NCBI GenBank assembly: GCA_009809945.1 | Contig: WTPW01001090.1 | Span: 163,963 to 227,962 of the forward strand | From: Gigaspora margarita | Lineage: Eukaryota; Glomeromycota; Glomeromycetes; Diversisporales; Gigasporaceae | DNA length: 64,000 nt | Direction of reading: 5' to 3' | Part shown: piece by piece, positions 1 to 12,670 of the stretch | Numbering within the stretch: the first letter of the stretch is position 1 | Layout: every line of letters begins with the position of its first letter | Notes under the pieces: model-generated | The model's input: the letters and a program-made list of their open reading frames with translations, nothing else | Told to the model about the DNA's origin: nothing | Databases searched by the model: none | Translations under genes and position numbers: made by a program

Positions 1-850
1 TATGAATTTTCTTTAGTTCAGACACAGATGGCTCTGTGTATTTGACTTGCTAATAAACAATATATTAATATATTTTTTTAAATATATTGTAATAATACAA
101 CAACTATTATTTATTACCTTTGCATTACCAACTTTCTCCTGTGTTAATTTTGTTTTTGGCATTGCTTTTTTGTTGAAATGGGATTTACTATTACAGGTTT
201 AAAGGCTTTTTGAAAGTTAAATATGCTTTTATAGCTTTGACTGGTACTTACAGTTTTTTATAGTTTTGATTATGATAAACTTCTGAATTTGACTTACAAT
301 TTTAACCATCTACTTCAACACCCAATACCTTTTCAAATCCAAATACCTTTCAACTCCTGACAACTTCGATTTCAACTTTCAACTTTCAACTATTTGAAGG
401 GAAGTAAAGTATTTAAAAAAATTATATATATCTTTTTACTTTTGTTAATAATCTTAATAATTGTGCATATTGGTGCACAAAAATTATAATTGTTAAGAAT
501 CTCAATGATTTTGCACATTAGTGCATAGAAATTTGTAATTATTAAAATTAACACATATCATTATATGGATATAATATTATGTACAATAGTGTATCGATTT
601 CAATTTTTTGTGTGTTAATGCATATTAAATTTTTTGAATAATTAGTTTCTATGAAGTTTTCATGCAGTAATTATAAAACCCATGCATACCCATATGCAAT
701 TTTATATTTATATATGTATTTCTGTGTATTGAGTTTTTATAGAGTTAACTTATCTACTCACAAAATATAACATGCCTCCTTTGATATAGTTGTCTAGATT
801 TTGTTTGTTTAGTTTAGTTGGATTTAGGTTGTTCTAAAAAACTCCAAATT
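1..850. other. AT-rich spacer, no gene recognised
   Basis: No reading frame with recognisable protein features on either strand. The sequence is AT-rich with short direct words such as repeated gtgcat motifs at 470-610. I see no element boundaries. Confidence 0.6.
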
Positions 851-1124
851 ACCAGTATCAATAGATAAGTACTTAAAAGAATCTGTAATTTGGGTTAATA
901 ATTAGGTGAAATCAGAAGAATTACAATAAAAAACTTTAAAAATTTTTAGAAATATGAGAAATTTATTAACCAGACATATATTATTTACCAGTATCAATAG
1001 ATAAGTACTTAAGAGAATCTGTAATTTGGGTTAATAATTAGGTGAAATCAGAAGAATAACAATATAAAAACTTTAAAAATGTTTTAGAAATATGATAAAT
1101 TTATTAACCAGACATATATTATTT
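851..1124. repeat. Tandem duplication, about 136-bp unit, two copies
   Basis: Two adjacent copies beginning accagtatcaatagataag at 851 and 987. They are nearly identical over their whole length, differing by a few substitutions and one or two indels, and both end in cagacatatattattt. The high identity implies a recent duplication. No coding potential was seen in the unit. Confidence 0.9.
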
Positions 1125-3217
1125 ATAATTACTATCTGATACTAGTGATTTAAAAGAAAGTAAGTTTTATAATATAAAAGTTTAGCTAAAAAAAAACTTT
1201 GCAAAAGATGAAAGGAAATAGAATTGAAGTTAAGTGAATAATTTCAAAGATTAACAAAAGGTTTATTATACAAAGTTCAAGTTTTAATAGCTAATACAAA
1301 GTTGCAAATATATTTAGTTCAAAAAAATTAAGTTTTACAAAGGTTTATTAAAGTTAAAATTGACTTTAAGGGAAAATATTTTATTTTATTATTTTATTTG
1401 GCTATTTGAAGTTATAATTTTATTTAATATTCACTTATGAAGCTTAAGCATAGTGGGAGAAGAGGGTCAATTTAAACAAACATATTAAATTGCAAAATAA
1501 TTACATTATTATTGGTTGACTTATAAACATATGACTTATTGAAATTCAAAGATGTAATAAACATTCTAATTGGCCTGTTTAATTTAGAGGAAAACCCTTG
1601 GAGCTAGAGAGAAAGGGAGAACATTAAATAAATTTGTAATTCCAAACAACTTTATTTAAAAATAAATATAAAGCTTATTGTCAACTTTATTGAATTTAGA
1701 GAACTTACATTAAAAGGTTTATATATAAATTTAAGTAGATTCACTTTGAATGCTTTTACAAAAATTTTAAACATACATATTTATATCTAAATAGACATGC
1801 TCATGCTATAAAGGTAAACAACTTTGTATAAGAATATATATGCAATAGTATGTATATTTATGTGCTTGTATAAATAAGCTACAATCAATTTATTATATTT
1901 GTATATATAATTAAATATTTATATAAGGAATGAAATAAATACAAGGAAATGGTAGATAGTAGAAAAAAAATAATAAAATTTTATTTATTACCATGGGCTG
2001 CCTCAATAGAAATCAAACAAATTGATATTATAAAAAAAATTAATAATTTTTAGAAATTATCTATATATCACATAGTACAAAACTCTTATTTATCACCCAA
2101 CCAATCAAATTTCTGAATCAGATATAATATAAAAAATACAAAAACTATATTTTTTAAAAAAATCAAAATTTTGTATAGAAAATAGCCTTTTATGCTTTAA
2201 CAAAAAAATTCTTTGCAAAATTTTGATATAAACTATACCTACTTTAACCCAAAACTGAACTTATCTAACCCTAATTAAAATGAAATAAACTGTTTATTTT
2301 TTTATTGTTTTTATCTCACATTATACCTGTTCTTATAAATGTGATATATAATTGCATCATATGGCATGATATATACATTTTTTCTAATTTTTATGTCTTA
2401 TATTTTAATAAATTTTAATGTTGTCTTGATAATTTAATATTCAAAAAAGATTAAATCTACTATTTTACTAGCTATTAAGACCATTGGAAGTTAATTTTTT
2501 ACTACTCTTTCCTCTTTTGTGCTTTCTAATAAAATAAGCATATAAAAAAAATAAAATTTAAAATAATAAAAATACTATATAACTATAAAATAAACAATAG
2601 GGAGTAGTTTTGAATTTAGCCTAAATTAAGCTTAATTTAAACTAAAATTCAAAATTTAAAAAATAAATAAAATGTATTAAAAAAATAAAAATAATTTTTT
2701 TAAAAAAAAATAAGAAAAAATAAATAATAAAAAATTAGAAAAAAAATATATAATAAAAATTTTAGTTTTTATTTAACTGTTTTCTTATATAATTATTTAA
2801 GTTTGTAATGAAATAATTTAAGAAAAACTACTAAAAAAAGAGCTTTACTAGTATTAATAAGTAAGAAAAAATATTTAAATAAGCATTTAACTTTTATAGA
2901 AGTAACAATTACAATTTAATTATTAAATTGTTACTTTTTTATATTAATTTTAAGCTATTTTCAATTAGTAATTTATTTTATTCAATAAGGATATTAACCT
3001 GCAAATACCTTACAAAAATTGAGGCTAATAAAGCAACTTCAATAAGAGGTTATTTGAGCACAGAAACACAAATCTGTACTATAGTTTGTTATAGTTGTTA
3101 GTATTTATACAAGCAGTTTTCATTATAATTTGACAATTCTAAAAAAAAGGTGATTTTGTTTAGAATTGATTAGTATTCTTTATTTATATTAATAGTAATA
3201 TCATAGGAGTAGCAATC
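1125..3217. other. AT-rich spacer, no gene recognised
   Basis: Very AT-rich, with A-rich low-complexity sequence at about 2520-2760. No credible coding region, RNA gene or bounded mobile element was found on either strand. Confidence 0.55.
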
Positions 3218-3515
3218 ATTTCACTGACAATCACTTTACAGACACCCCATTTCACTGACAAATTATTCACCAACAAGTTCATTTTACTGACAGTTCATTT
3301 CACTGAAGCTCATTTCACTGACAAAGTAATTCTGGTCATTGTCATTAGGGTTAGAGTAAGGACAGGGTAAAATTAAAGTTAAAGTTAGTGTGCTTTATAG
3401 AAAAAAACCTGTCAGTGAAATGAGCTTCGGTGAAATGTACTGTCAGTAAAATGAACTTGTTAGTGAATAATTTGTCAGTGAAATGGGGTGTCTGTAAAGT
3501 GATTGTCAGTGAAAT
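3218..3515. mobile_element. Foldback MITE made of a repeated TTTCACTGACA word
   Basis: Arms of about 106 bp at 3218-3323 and 3410-3515 are inverted repeats of one another with only a few mismatches, separated by an 86-bp spacer. Each arm contains several copies of the word tttcactgaca at irregular spacing. The word reads as HFTD on the minus strand, which gives a spurious small frame there. A diverged copy of one arm lies at 59898-60000, so this is a dispersed family. No clear target-site duplication was found. Confidence 0.85.
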
Positions 3516-4079
3516 AATACAGACCCATATCATAGCAGACATGCCTACAAAGTAGAGCAAATATTGCTTGTATATATCTATTAATAAAAATATATAGCAT
3601 TTTTGCTATAAATGATCAATTTAACATTTATGCCAGTATTTCAATTTCTGTAATCTCTTTTATATTAGTCCTATATGATATAACAACTTATCTAACAAAA
3701 ATAGCAGATGTGCCAGATTCAATGCAGCAATCCCATGACCTATAATAACAGGACCCAGATTTGCATAAATAATAATTTCTCTTACTTATTTAATGCATTC
3801 ATATATAAACATAGTTATTAAAATTTTTCAATTTATTTCAATATATTCTAGTAGCTCATTGGTAATAATTAAGCATCTTGTTTTTATTTGCTTTTGTTTA
3901 ATTCTATTTTGCAATACTATCCAAGAACAGATTTATTTTTAATTTACTTTTCACAAATTTAAAAATTCATCTGGATCAAATTGGCTATTAAAATCATCAT
4001 TTTTGGTATTCTGCAAATACTATTTACATGTTTTATTCCTTTTTACTATAATAATAACAACTAACCTTAACTGTTTCTC
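3516..4079. other. AT-rich spacer
   Basis: No gene or repeat structure was recognised in this interval. Confidence 0.5.
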
Positions 4080-4427
4080 TAGAGTAGTGCTTTGAACTGA
4101 GAAAATTTCTTTAATTGGTTAACTGAACAAAAATATTTGGCATCAACTAATTGCAACTGATTAAGATTACTTCATAATTTATTTTTAGGAATTCACAGAC
4201 CTTTAGTCAAATTTTTGTTACAACCTTGCTTGTCTATTATAATCATTCATTTTCTTTTCAGAACATTTTAGACTTTGCTTATTTATGATATCATTTACAT
4301 TTGCAACCAATTCTCAACTAGTTGTAAAGATCAACTGATTAAGCATTTACTCAATCAGTTACCTGAAATTTATTCAGTTTTGGTCAGTTAACTAATTATA
4401 GTTCAACCAGTTCAAATCACTATTCTA
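4080..4427. mobile_element. Inverted-repeat element with long imperfect TIRs
   Basis: The left end, tagagtagtgctttgaactg, is matched in reverse complement by the right end near 4370-4427, and the similarity runs inward for about 60 bp with mismatches. The flanks are compatible with a TA duplication (4080-4081 and 4426-4427), but an 8-bp duplication was not found, so the superfamily is unassigned. The interior is non-coding and rich in copies of aactgatt. Confidence 0.65.
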
Positions 4428-4894
4428 GAGTCACTCATATCTTGATAACTAATAACTTTGTTCTTATTCTGCTTAATCTAATTACATTTTGATAATAGTT
4501 ATTAATATCTATAGTTTAGACAATTTTCTTTTAGTTGTTCTATTAGTATTCAAAAATTGTTGAACTTTCTCATCTATTTTGTATGCTAGGTGTAAGGCTT
4601 CTTCTTCAAAGAGTCTTTTAGCTCTAGCATTCTTTCTTTCTTATTTACATTGTAATTTCAAGTTAATTTTCTTCTTTATTTTTTGTCTGTTATTTTATCT
4701 ATTTCAACTTTATTATTTCTTTTGAACTTTTTATCTTTTACTAGTACATCTTCTATCTAATCTCTTTTTCTCAATCTAAATTCTTTTCTATTGCACTATT
4801 TCTATCTTTATTTTTAACATCTATATCTTAAGAATTACAAGATTTGAATGGGACACCACTGGTCCCCTATTAAATTATGTAGTTAAGCTTGAGT

Positions 4895-5440
4895 TAGCTT
4901 GTATTAAAGGTATTATTTTTGTATAAAGAATTTTGTTGTGAAGCCTCACTATTTTGGTGACTACAATATACAATTAAGGTCAAGTTAATTTGTATAAATT
5001 ATTATATTAGAGTTACTATAAAATTCTGTTATAAAAACTTGCGATTTGGTAACCACAGTATTATTTAAAGTTGATGTAGGTTGCATTGGAATTATTTTGT
5101 ATTTTCTATGCAGTTGATTTAATGCTTGCATTAGAATTATCATGAGTTACTGTAAATATTTTGTTGTTACAGAATTTGCTATTCCGATAATAATGAAAAA
5201 ATAAGACGGCTTGTATTAAAATTATTGTAATTTCTTTCATGAATTACTATAAAAAATACTATAAAAATTGAGTTTGCTGTGATTTATTTATATTATGAAT
5301 TACTTTAAAAAATTTTTATACAAAACTTGCTTGCTATTATAATAATCACAATATGTGGTTGAATTATTTAGAGTTTATATTATGAGTTACTGTTAAAAAA
5401 TCTGTAGCAAACCTTACTATTCTGGCAATACATATTTCAT
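4895..5440. repeat. Degenerate tandem array, about 80-100-bp unit, roughly 6-7 copies
   Basis: Successive blocks repeat the order: a cttgtattaaaattattat-like segment, then gagttactataaaaaattctgt, then aaacttgctattctggtaataa. Examples start near 4899, 4984, 5124, 5207 and 5350. The copies are strongly diverged and the boundaries are approximate. Confidence 0.6.
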
Positions 5441-6183
5441 GACTCACTAATGCATGTTATTAATGTTATCCATATCTCAGTTAATTTAATATCTACAAAG
5501 TGTATATAACGAATAAAAGTTAGTTTAAAAAATTATAGATGAACACAATTCTAGCTAATTTAACAAAACCAATCAAATTTTATAAAAATTATATTAGTAT
5601 GACCAAGCATCATTTGTAATATTAAAATTAGGATAGAAAAAGAGCACATTTTCTAGAACCTACTATATTGCATTATATTATCATGCTAATCTTGTGTTAA
5701 TACATATGCGCACTTTTTGATACTGTAGGTTTAACAATTATAATACTAATAGCTTCAATTGATTGTTTATCATGCATAAACATGATTACTAACCAGATAT
5801 CAAATACTGGTTTATAGATTTTTCATAGATTTTACAATGATATACTCATTATGAGAAATAATATACCTGCAATATACAACGATATAGTCTATTATTAGCC
5901 AAGACACTTTTTTTATTCAATCAGATAATTAAGAATGGACATACTCATAAAGGCTGGTGATGTTTTGACTATAGTAATTCCGTTATTTATTGACTTTTTT
6001 ATTCTATAACTATTACTAGTACTTTACATTCCTTTTGTTTCAACTATTACTTTACCTCTACTTTTGTTAGCTATTATTCTATTCACACCATCTTTGTCAA
6101 GTCTATAGTCGGTAAATAAAAATATTATTTGCATCTGATCTAAAGTTTAAAACAATAGATGCGAAATAAAGCATATAATATAT
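5441..6183. other. AT-rich spacer upstream of the kinase remnant
   Basis: No gene or bounded repeat was recognised. The kinase-related reading frame starts at 6184. Confidence 0.5.
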
Positions 6184-6479
6184 ATGCGACCTAAATATGG
6201 AAAATGTGCACATTGTAATGAAGATAATACGGACCCAGGATGGTGCCTGTCATGCGACCCTGACATAGCAACAAGGTGGACAAGTGGAAATATGGATATT
6301 GACTATTGCATGAACTGAGAACCCGGAAATATGACCATGTGATTGATAGATTATCAGATGTTAAAGAAATCGGTAAAGGATGTTTTGGTTCTGTATATTC
6401 AGCTATTTGGTTGGATGGCATACGAAAAGTTGAAATTTTGTCAACGAAAATAATAGTAATAATGCAAATTGGTTAGATA

Positions 6480-6530
6480 GCAGACAAAAAATTATATATA
6501 TATCTCTCTGTCTCTTTCTCTCTTGCACTA
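6480..6530. repeat. TA/TC microsatellite
   Basis: A short (ta)n followed by (tc)n-like tract lies inside the kinase pseudogene, between the glycine-loop and VALK segments. It is probably part of a former intron or an insertion. Confidence 0.6.
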
Positions 6531-7226
6531 TCGTTATAAAAATAATAACGACTATATCTGTGAACCATCCAGCATTGTTGCTGACTTCGTCGCACTCAAA
6601 ACCTTGTCGGGCTCTTGAGCTAAATTATTTATTTATCAATTGGTCAAATTAAAATAATAAATTAATTCGTTTAATTAATTATAAAATTCGAAAATCATAT
6701 GAAATGTTATTTGCATGGTAGTATCCTTAAGATATATGGATTAATGCAAAACAGTGAAAATGAATACTTTATGATGCTTCAATATGCGAATATAGGAAAT
6801 CTTTACAAGTTTTTAAGGACAAATTTTCAAGTTCTTACTTGAGAGATAATTAAAATTACTTTTAGATATTTCTAAAGATTTATATCAAATTCATTATGCG
6901 CGGGGTATATTCATGCAGGCATTCATAGTGGTAATATATTGCATGACCAACGCATTGGAATACCTTTGCAATCTTATATCGCAGATCTAGGATTGTCTAA
7001 AAAGGCCCATGAAAATTGTTCAGAAGGCGAAATTTATAGAGTTATGCCTTATGTTGCTCCAGAAGTATTATTGGGTAAAAGTTTACACAAGCTGCTGACA
7101 TTTATAGTTTTGGAGTTATTTTTTCAGAGATGTCAACTGGACAAAGGCCTTATGATGGTCACAATTTTGATACTGAACTTGCGATAAAAATTTGCAAGGG
7201 ATTAAGGCCAGTATTTGCCCTGGAAC

Positions 7227-7410
7227 CAGTGTTTAAAATCTATATGCAGAATATGCGGAACGCAGATTGAAAGTTAATTCCGCAAGCAAAAGTTTTTAAG
7301 AATCTGCGAATTTTATTATGTGTTGCGCATAATTTTTTGATTTTTTTTTTATGTTTACAAGAATTGCTAAGTTTTCCGCATATTAAAATAATATTGAATT
7401 TTAAACACTG
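7227..7410. mobile_element. hAT-like MITE, CAGTGTTTAAAAT family, copy 1
   Basis: The terminal repeats cagtgtttaaaat and attttaaacactg are perfect inverses. Flanking 8-mers cctggaac (7219-7226) and cctgggac (7411-7418) differ at one base, as expected for an aged 8-bp hAT target duplication. The insertion splits the kinase C-lobe just before the ANRCKNLDPKKRP segment. Internal sequence (gcggaacgcag near the left end, attccgcaagcaaa further in) is shared with the copy at 41325-42018. Confidence 0.9.
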
Positions 7411-7555
7411 CCTGGGACACCTGGTTGTTATATTGGTAGCTAATCGATGCAAGAATTTGGATCCTAAAAAACGGCCTGAAGTTGTTGAAATTCGGCATAT
7501 ACTCGAGACAATGAATGAAAAATTATTAAGTTCAGATAAAACCAATAAAAATTAA

Positions 7556-8702
7556 AAAAAATTAAAAAGTGGTTCTTAGATGCGGATAAAATAGTCAAAA
7601 CATTGCTACCTAACTTACCGAAACATATGTATACTAGTAAAATAATTAATACTAAGGAGATATCAACTGAGATTAATGGTATCTATTTAAAAAATTATGC
7701 AATGCTTTATTTGTATTTACTGAGATTAATTTTTTATATGTTTTAACAAGTAAATCTTTTGATCTTGTAATTCATGAGGGTAAATATTATATTAATTTTA
7801 TTTATCTTATTAAATTTTTTTATTTATTTTATTCAATATTTAAATTTATAAATAAATAGGTTTATAACTTTAAAATATATATTTTATGCAATTATTAATT
7901 ATTGCACTATAAAAATACTTCGAGTAAATATTTAAAGTATTTTTAAAATATTCTGTTTAGGAAAAATACAACTTATTGACATGAAAATCGCACTCATTTA
8001 ATTATCAATGCTATTTAGTGTTGGCAATTTTATAAATAATTACAATTGCTATGCTTTATTAAATTATTATTTTTGGCTTTTTGTCTATTTATTTTAAGCT
8101 AGTGTTGTGGCTCTTACACATTACAAACATTATTGTTTGTAAAAAAAATAGACAAGTTTAATAATATTATTAGAATTGGATCTTATGCAGTATAGGTGGT
8201 TATATTATAAGATTTTAAAAACCATCTATTTTAGCTAATTTAAACACGCGTCCTAACTTTAAAATTAACTCTAGATATTATTTAAATTAATTTAATTAAC
8301 TTACTGCAATATATTATACTCATAACTGACTATCTATACTGCAATTCAACCTTTTAAATTATATGATATCATTAATTATATAACATTTAATTTTTGCCAT
8401 GAACAAAATTACTTTTAAGCAATGTTTCACTTTTGACCTAAATAATAAAGAAATTTTTTTTATTTGAATTATTAAATAATAAATGTTTATTTTATTCAAA
8501 TAATTAAAATGAAAATTATTTTATAATCAAAAAATTCTTTAAACGAAAGACAATTTTAAAAGATAAAAGTCTTTTCGGTATCTGATAATTTAAATATGAT
8601 AATTATGACAAGGTTATTTACATCAGTTTTATGAAAACTACTATATGTGATATTTATATAGAACGATGAAAATTGCCTTGATAAAAGCATGGGTGTTATA
8701 TA
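7556..8702. other. AT-rich spacer
   Basis: No coding region was recognised. The sequence is simple and AT-rich up to the GC-rich inverted repeat at 8703. Confidence 0.5.
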
Positions 8703-9761
8703 CCGTATTTGCGCGTAATAACGCCCCCCTGCGCATTATTTTGAACCCCTGCGCGCTATTTTGAAACGCGCATGCGCCTCATTTTGAGTCAAAATGTGTT
8801 TTTTTTTTTTGAAATTCTGTACCGGTATTCAAAATAAGGCGCACGGGCGCTATGATAATACCAAATTAGCAACAGCGGTTCAAATATTAATAAAAAGAAT
8901 ATTACCTCTTGCATCGTTTTAGAGGTGCAGGCGAAACCTGGTTCATTAGGGTGTTCCGTGTTGAAGCTCAGTTATAACTAGCCGTAACTGGTCAATTAAA
9001 AATGCGGCAAATTGAAACCTGCGACTGGTGCCGAACTCATATAGCATATTTTATACCGTGACTAATTCATTATGGTAACTTAATAAATTTTTAACGAAAG
9101 CAATTCAAAAAAAAAAATAAAATAAAATAAAACGAAGTTTATTTATATTTAACTAAATTTGCTATGAAGTTAATCAGCTACGAAGTTAATCATTGTTATC
9201 ACTATGACATCATTAATTAGTTACGGCAAGTTACGGCATTGATTAATTAGTTACAGTAAGTTATAACATTATGGTACTAATTTTGATTACGGGATTATAT
9301 GACTTCTGCGCAATCGCAATCGTATTGCCGCAGAATCCACTGAGATAATTCGCCTGCACCTCTATGATGATGATGCCCAGTATTGGCATCTCATCAATCA
9401 AGCATACTTAGATACAAACTTGAAATGTTAATAGTATGATCATCATGTCATAAAATCTTTCGATCTATATTCAATCAGAATCAAGATTTTGTGACGAACG
9501 CAAAACTCGAATGTAAATCATACTTCACGTACTTCGTACTACATTCCTATTATAAATATTTTTTATTTTTGCCACGATTGAGTTAAATTTAGCATTTGCA
9601 TTTTGAATCTTTTATCACATTTTAAAGCATTAAATTAAATAAAGATGGGGTGCGCGTTATTTCGGGACGCGCATGGGCGCTATTTTGAGCAAAAAAGCCA
9701 AATTTTTTAAAAAATCAAAATCCGAATTAACGCCCCGGCCCGCTATTACGCGCAAATACGG
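8703..9761. mobile_element. TA-flanked TIR element, CCGTAT group, GC-rich ends
   Basis: The perfect inverted ends ccgtatttgcgcgtaata and tattacgcgcaaatacgg are bordered by TA at 8701-8702 and 9762-9763, as in Tc1/mariner-like insertions. The first 120 bp and last 120 bp are unusually GC-rich and carry repeated cgcgcattattttga-like words. No transposase frame is visible, so this is a non-autonomous copy. A second element (8922-9362) sits inside it. Confidence 0.85.
8922..9362. mobile_element. Nested TA-flanked TIR element, GAGGTGCAGGCGAA ends
   Basis: The ends gaggtgcaggcgaa and ttcgcctgcacctc are perfect inverses flanked by TA at 8920-8921 and 9363-9364. The interior contains repeated ttacggcaagttac-like words and no coding frame. 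It lies wholly inside the 8703-9761 element, so it inserted later. Confidence 0.85.
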
Positions 9762-11002
9762 TAGTACCTGTGGAATAAATTCATTGACTTTGTATTAATA
9801 TAAATAAGGAAAATTATAATAATCTAACTTTCGAATTTATGAAATAAATAAATTTTTCATAATTTCATGGACCTATTAAAATACAATATTTTAGATCACA
9901 AGTCATTCAACCAAAGATTGGAAACTTAGGTTATGATAAATGTTTAAAGATGCTAAAAAATCTCAAACTTCTCTTGTAACACAAAATTTAAATAATGGAT
10001 TGCCCATAATCTTAAAAATTTTTACTCTTAGTAAGGTCGAAGTGCTTTATTTAAAGTTAGGAATATAACTTCTAACAAATATTAAAAAGAGTTTTTCAGG
10101 ATATAGTTGTGTGCCACAGCGTGAAGATGCAATATTAAATGTAAATTTTGTATTACCAGACGTGTTTTCAATAACGTTCTACCAATTTGTCCTATTGTTT
10201 ACCAAAATATTAATAAATTACTCTCAGCTATAGTAAAGATTGTGAAAACAAATCAATTATCTGAAATTGATTGATATACCTATAAGCAAATTAATTTTTA
10301 TCAATGATTTGATTTCAAAGTTTAAAGACCAAGATTGCCTATTAAGATCTTACTATCTGCTATATTCAAACCTGATGTGGAGATATAAATTGGTTATTTT
10401 GTAATATATCAAGAAAATACTTACGTACTGTATAATAAAGAGCATGTATACAAATTTGTGCTAGCACTATTTTTAGAAATTGTTAGTTCTAAATTGAACG
10501 TGCGTTATTTAATAATCTTTATCAATTGAAACACAGGGCAAATGTTTAATATAGAATTTATATATTTTATTGAAATAAATTATATAAAAGTGTATTATAA
10601 CAATAAATGTATAACATATTTACTTATAAAAGATACTTATTCATTCAAATGCTTTTAATTTTAAAACTTAATTTCTTTAACGATTCGAATGAATTTAAAA
10701 TTTCGTTTCAACTTGAGTGCATTTAGCATCAATTTAGGTTGATTTTAAATCTGGTAAAATTCCATTCTCGCGTGCATCATATATTAAACTTAATAAATAT
10801 TATAAGTTAATCAAAAACTTTTTTTGATTAAAACTATTTTAAAGTATTTTATTTATTATATTTTGTGTTTTGGGTTATATTCAGTGTAAAGATTTAACTC
10901 GAATTTTCTTTTTTGATCTCATATTTATTTGCATTTAACATTACGTATTTACTTTGTTGAAACTTTTATTAACAATTTGCTGTTCTATATTAAATTGATA
11001 CT
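9762..11002. other. AT-rich spacer downstream of the F-box/LRR gene
   Basis: No recognisable protein motif on either strand. Short open stretches near 10100-10260 are not convincing. Confidence 0.5.
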
Positions 11003-12613
11003 TTATTGAAGTATTTCTATACTTTGAATGTAAAACTTTAAATTAAAATTAGTATCATTAGATTGAATATTCAAAGAAGCCAAAGTGGTATTCTCGTAAA
11101 GCGAAAATGCTAATGCTTTCACACCTTCCAAACCAAGTTTGTTTGAACTAAGATTCAAATCAGTAAGAGTAGTGTTCTTGTAAAGCGCCTTCGCTATTGC
11201 TTTTCCTCCTTCAGATCCAATGTAATTCTTACTAAGATCAAGAGAAGTCAATGATGCGTTTCTGCAAAGTGCATCAGAAAATGCGGTTCCACCTTCTGAT
11301 CCAAGATAATTCCCTTCAAGATTCAAAGAGGTTAGTTTGGAATTTTTGCAAAGTGAATCCGCAAATGCTTTTGCTTCTTCTGGTCCAAAACAATTAGAGC
11401 AAAGATCCAATTTTTTTAACGTGATGTTCTTGCAAAGTACATCAGCTAATGCTTTTCCTCCAGGTCCGAGATCATTCCAATTAATATTCAAAGATTTCAG
11501 CGTGATATTTTTGCCAAGCGCATCAGCCAATATTTTTCCTCCTTCAGGTCGAATTTCATTACAACCAAGATCCAAAGAAGTCAGTGTTTCGTTCTTGCAA
11601 AGGGAATCAGCTAAAACTTTTACTCCTTCAAATCCAAGATTATTATTCAAGGTAGTCAACGAAGTATTCACGCAAAGTGCATTCGCTAATGCTTTCACTC
11701 CTTCTAATCCAATGTTATTACAACTAAGATGCAAAGTAGTCAGCGTAGTGTTCATGCAAAGAGCATTTGCTAATGCTTTTCCACCTACAGATCCAATATA
11801 GTTATTATAAAGATTCAAGAAAGTTAGCGTAGTGTTCTTGTAAAGAACATCGGCTAATGCTATTCCACCTTCTAATTTAAGACTATTTTTAGCAAGATTC
11901 AAAGAAGTTATTGTAGTATTCTTGCAAAGAAATTTTGCCCCATATGAACACAATTAAGATCCAAAGAATTTAGTAAAGTGTTGCTGTAAAAAATTTCTAA
12001 TAATAATTTTACACCTTCAAACCCAAATTGAATCGATCTTATATTTAAAGACGTCAAAGTAGTTTTCTTATTAAGGGTTTTTAATAATCCATACGTTGCC
12101 TTAGGGTTAAAACCACCATCATTATTATGTATATCCAAATAAGTAATAGTAGTATTTTCGTAAAGATTTTTAAGAAATAATCGATCACAAATAAGTCCAT
12201 TTAAGACTTAAATGTTTAAGTTTGCTGGTTCGTAAAAATAATAAAATCAAACATTGTTCAATGGCATATTCAAGTTCATGTCCTTTTTTATATCGAATCC
12301 AATTTCTAACTCCCTCAGACAAATCATCGTTAACGGAAGTAATATAATTTGTATATTTGAATAATGGTTTTGGACAGTTTGGAAGAGTAATTTTGAATGG
12401 AATTAATTGAACTTGTTCTTCTTCATTTAACGATAAAAGAAGGATCTTTATAAGTTTTTTATTTTTAATATGATGACCCGGTTTACTCCACAAGATTGAT
12501 ATAACGATTCTACACCATTGTCGATTCACTAATGCACATGAAAATAAATTTTTATAATTGTGACGAAAGTAATTAAAAATTATATAGTAACATTCGTTTG
12601 ATAATGGTTTCAT
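11003..12613 (-). CDS. F-box protein with ribonuclease-inhibitor-type LRRs (two apparent frameshifts)
   Basis: Read on the minus strand, a start at 12613 gives MKPLSNECYYIIFNYF followed by LFSCALVNRQWCRIVISILW, the usual F-box core of AM-fungal F-box proteins. An upstream in-frame Met at 12670 exists but adds 19 residues ahead of the conserved start. After a linker of about 110 residues come about 14 leucine-rich repeats of 28 residues with the pattern NTTLTSLNLSxNxIGxEGGKALADALCK, typical of the ribonuclease inhibitor/NLRC type. They run to the stop at 11003. F-box proteins recruit substrates to SCF ubiquitin ligases, with the LRRs as the usual binding surface; the substrate is unknown. The frame breaks once near 12200 and once in the homopolymer-rich stretch 11933-11941. 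Everything else is open, so assembly error is as likely as a young pseudogene. If intact the protein would be about 535 residues. Confidence 0.8.
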
Positions 12614-12670
12614 ATTGAAAAATTTATGTGTAATGAAAATAAGAGAATTCGTGCTTTTTAATATTTGCAT

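Larger units (their letters stand above)
6184..7555 (+). pseudogene. Protein kinase pseudogene, TKL-like family of AM fungi
   Basis: Fragments of one kinase appear in order but in shifting frames. An N-terminal CxxC...WCxxC zinc-ribbon-like segment reads MRPKYGKCAHCNEDN from ATG 6184. The glycine loop GKGCFGSVYSAIWLDGIRKV follows at about 6370-6430, then VALKTLSGS with the subdomain II lysine near 6590. Next come a hinge region (MMLQYANIGNLYKFLRTNF), GYIHAGIHSGNIL in place of a catalytic loop, ADLGLSKK, VMPYVAPEVLLGK, DIYSFGVIFSEMSTGQRPYDG and finally ANRCKNLDPKKRP. Stops and frameshifts separate these blocks, and a hAT MITE (7227-7410) interrupts the C-lobe. The catalytic aspartate that precedes the HSGN motif in this family is replaced (HAGIHSGN), so the copy was probably inactive even before the frameshifts. 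Active relatives phosphorylate Ser/Thr or Tyr. Family assignment is firm; a specific role cannot be given. Confidence 0.9.

Noticed and set aside
8865..8895. Possible tRNA B box (ggttcaaat)
   Set aside because: No A box at the right distance and no cloverleaf can be drawn. It lies within a TIR element.
11337..11801. 154-codon plus-strand open frame
   Set aside because: It is antisense to the leucine-rich repeats. The 84-bp repeat periodicity of the real gene generates it.
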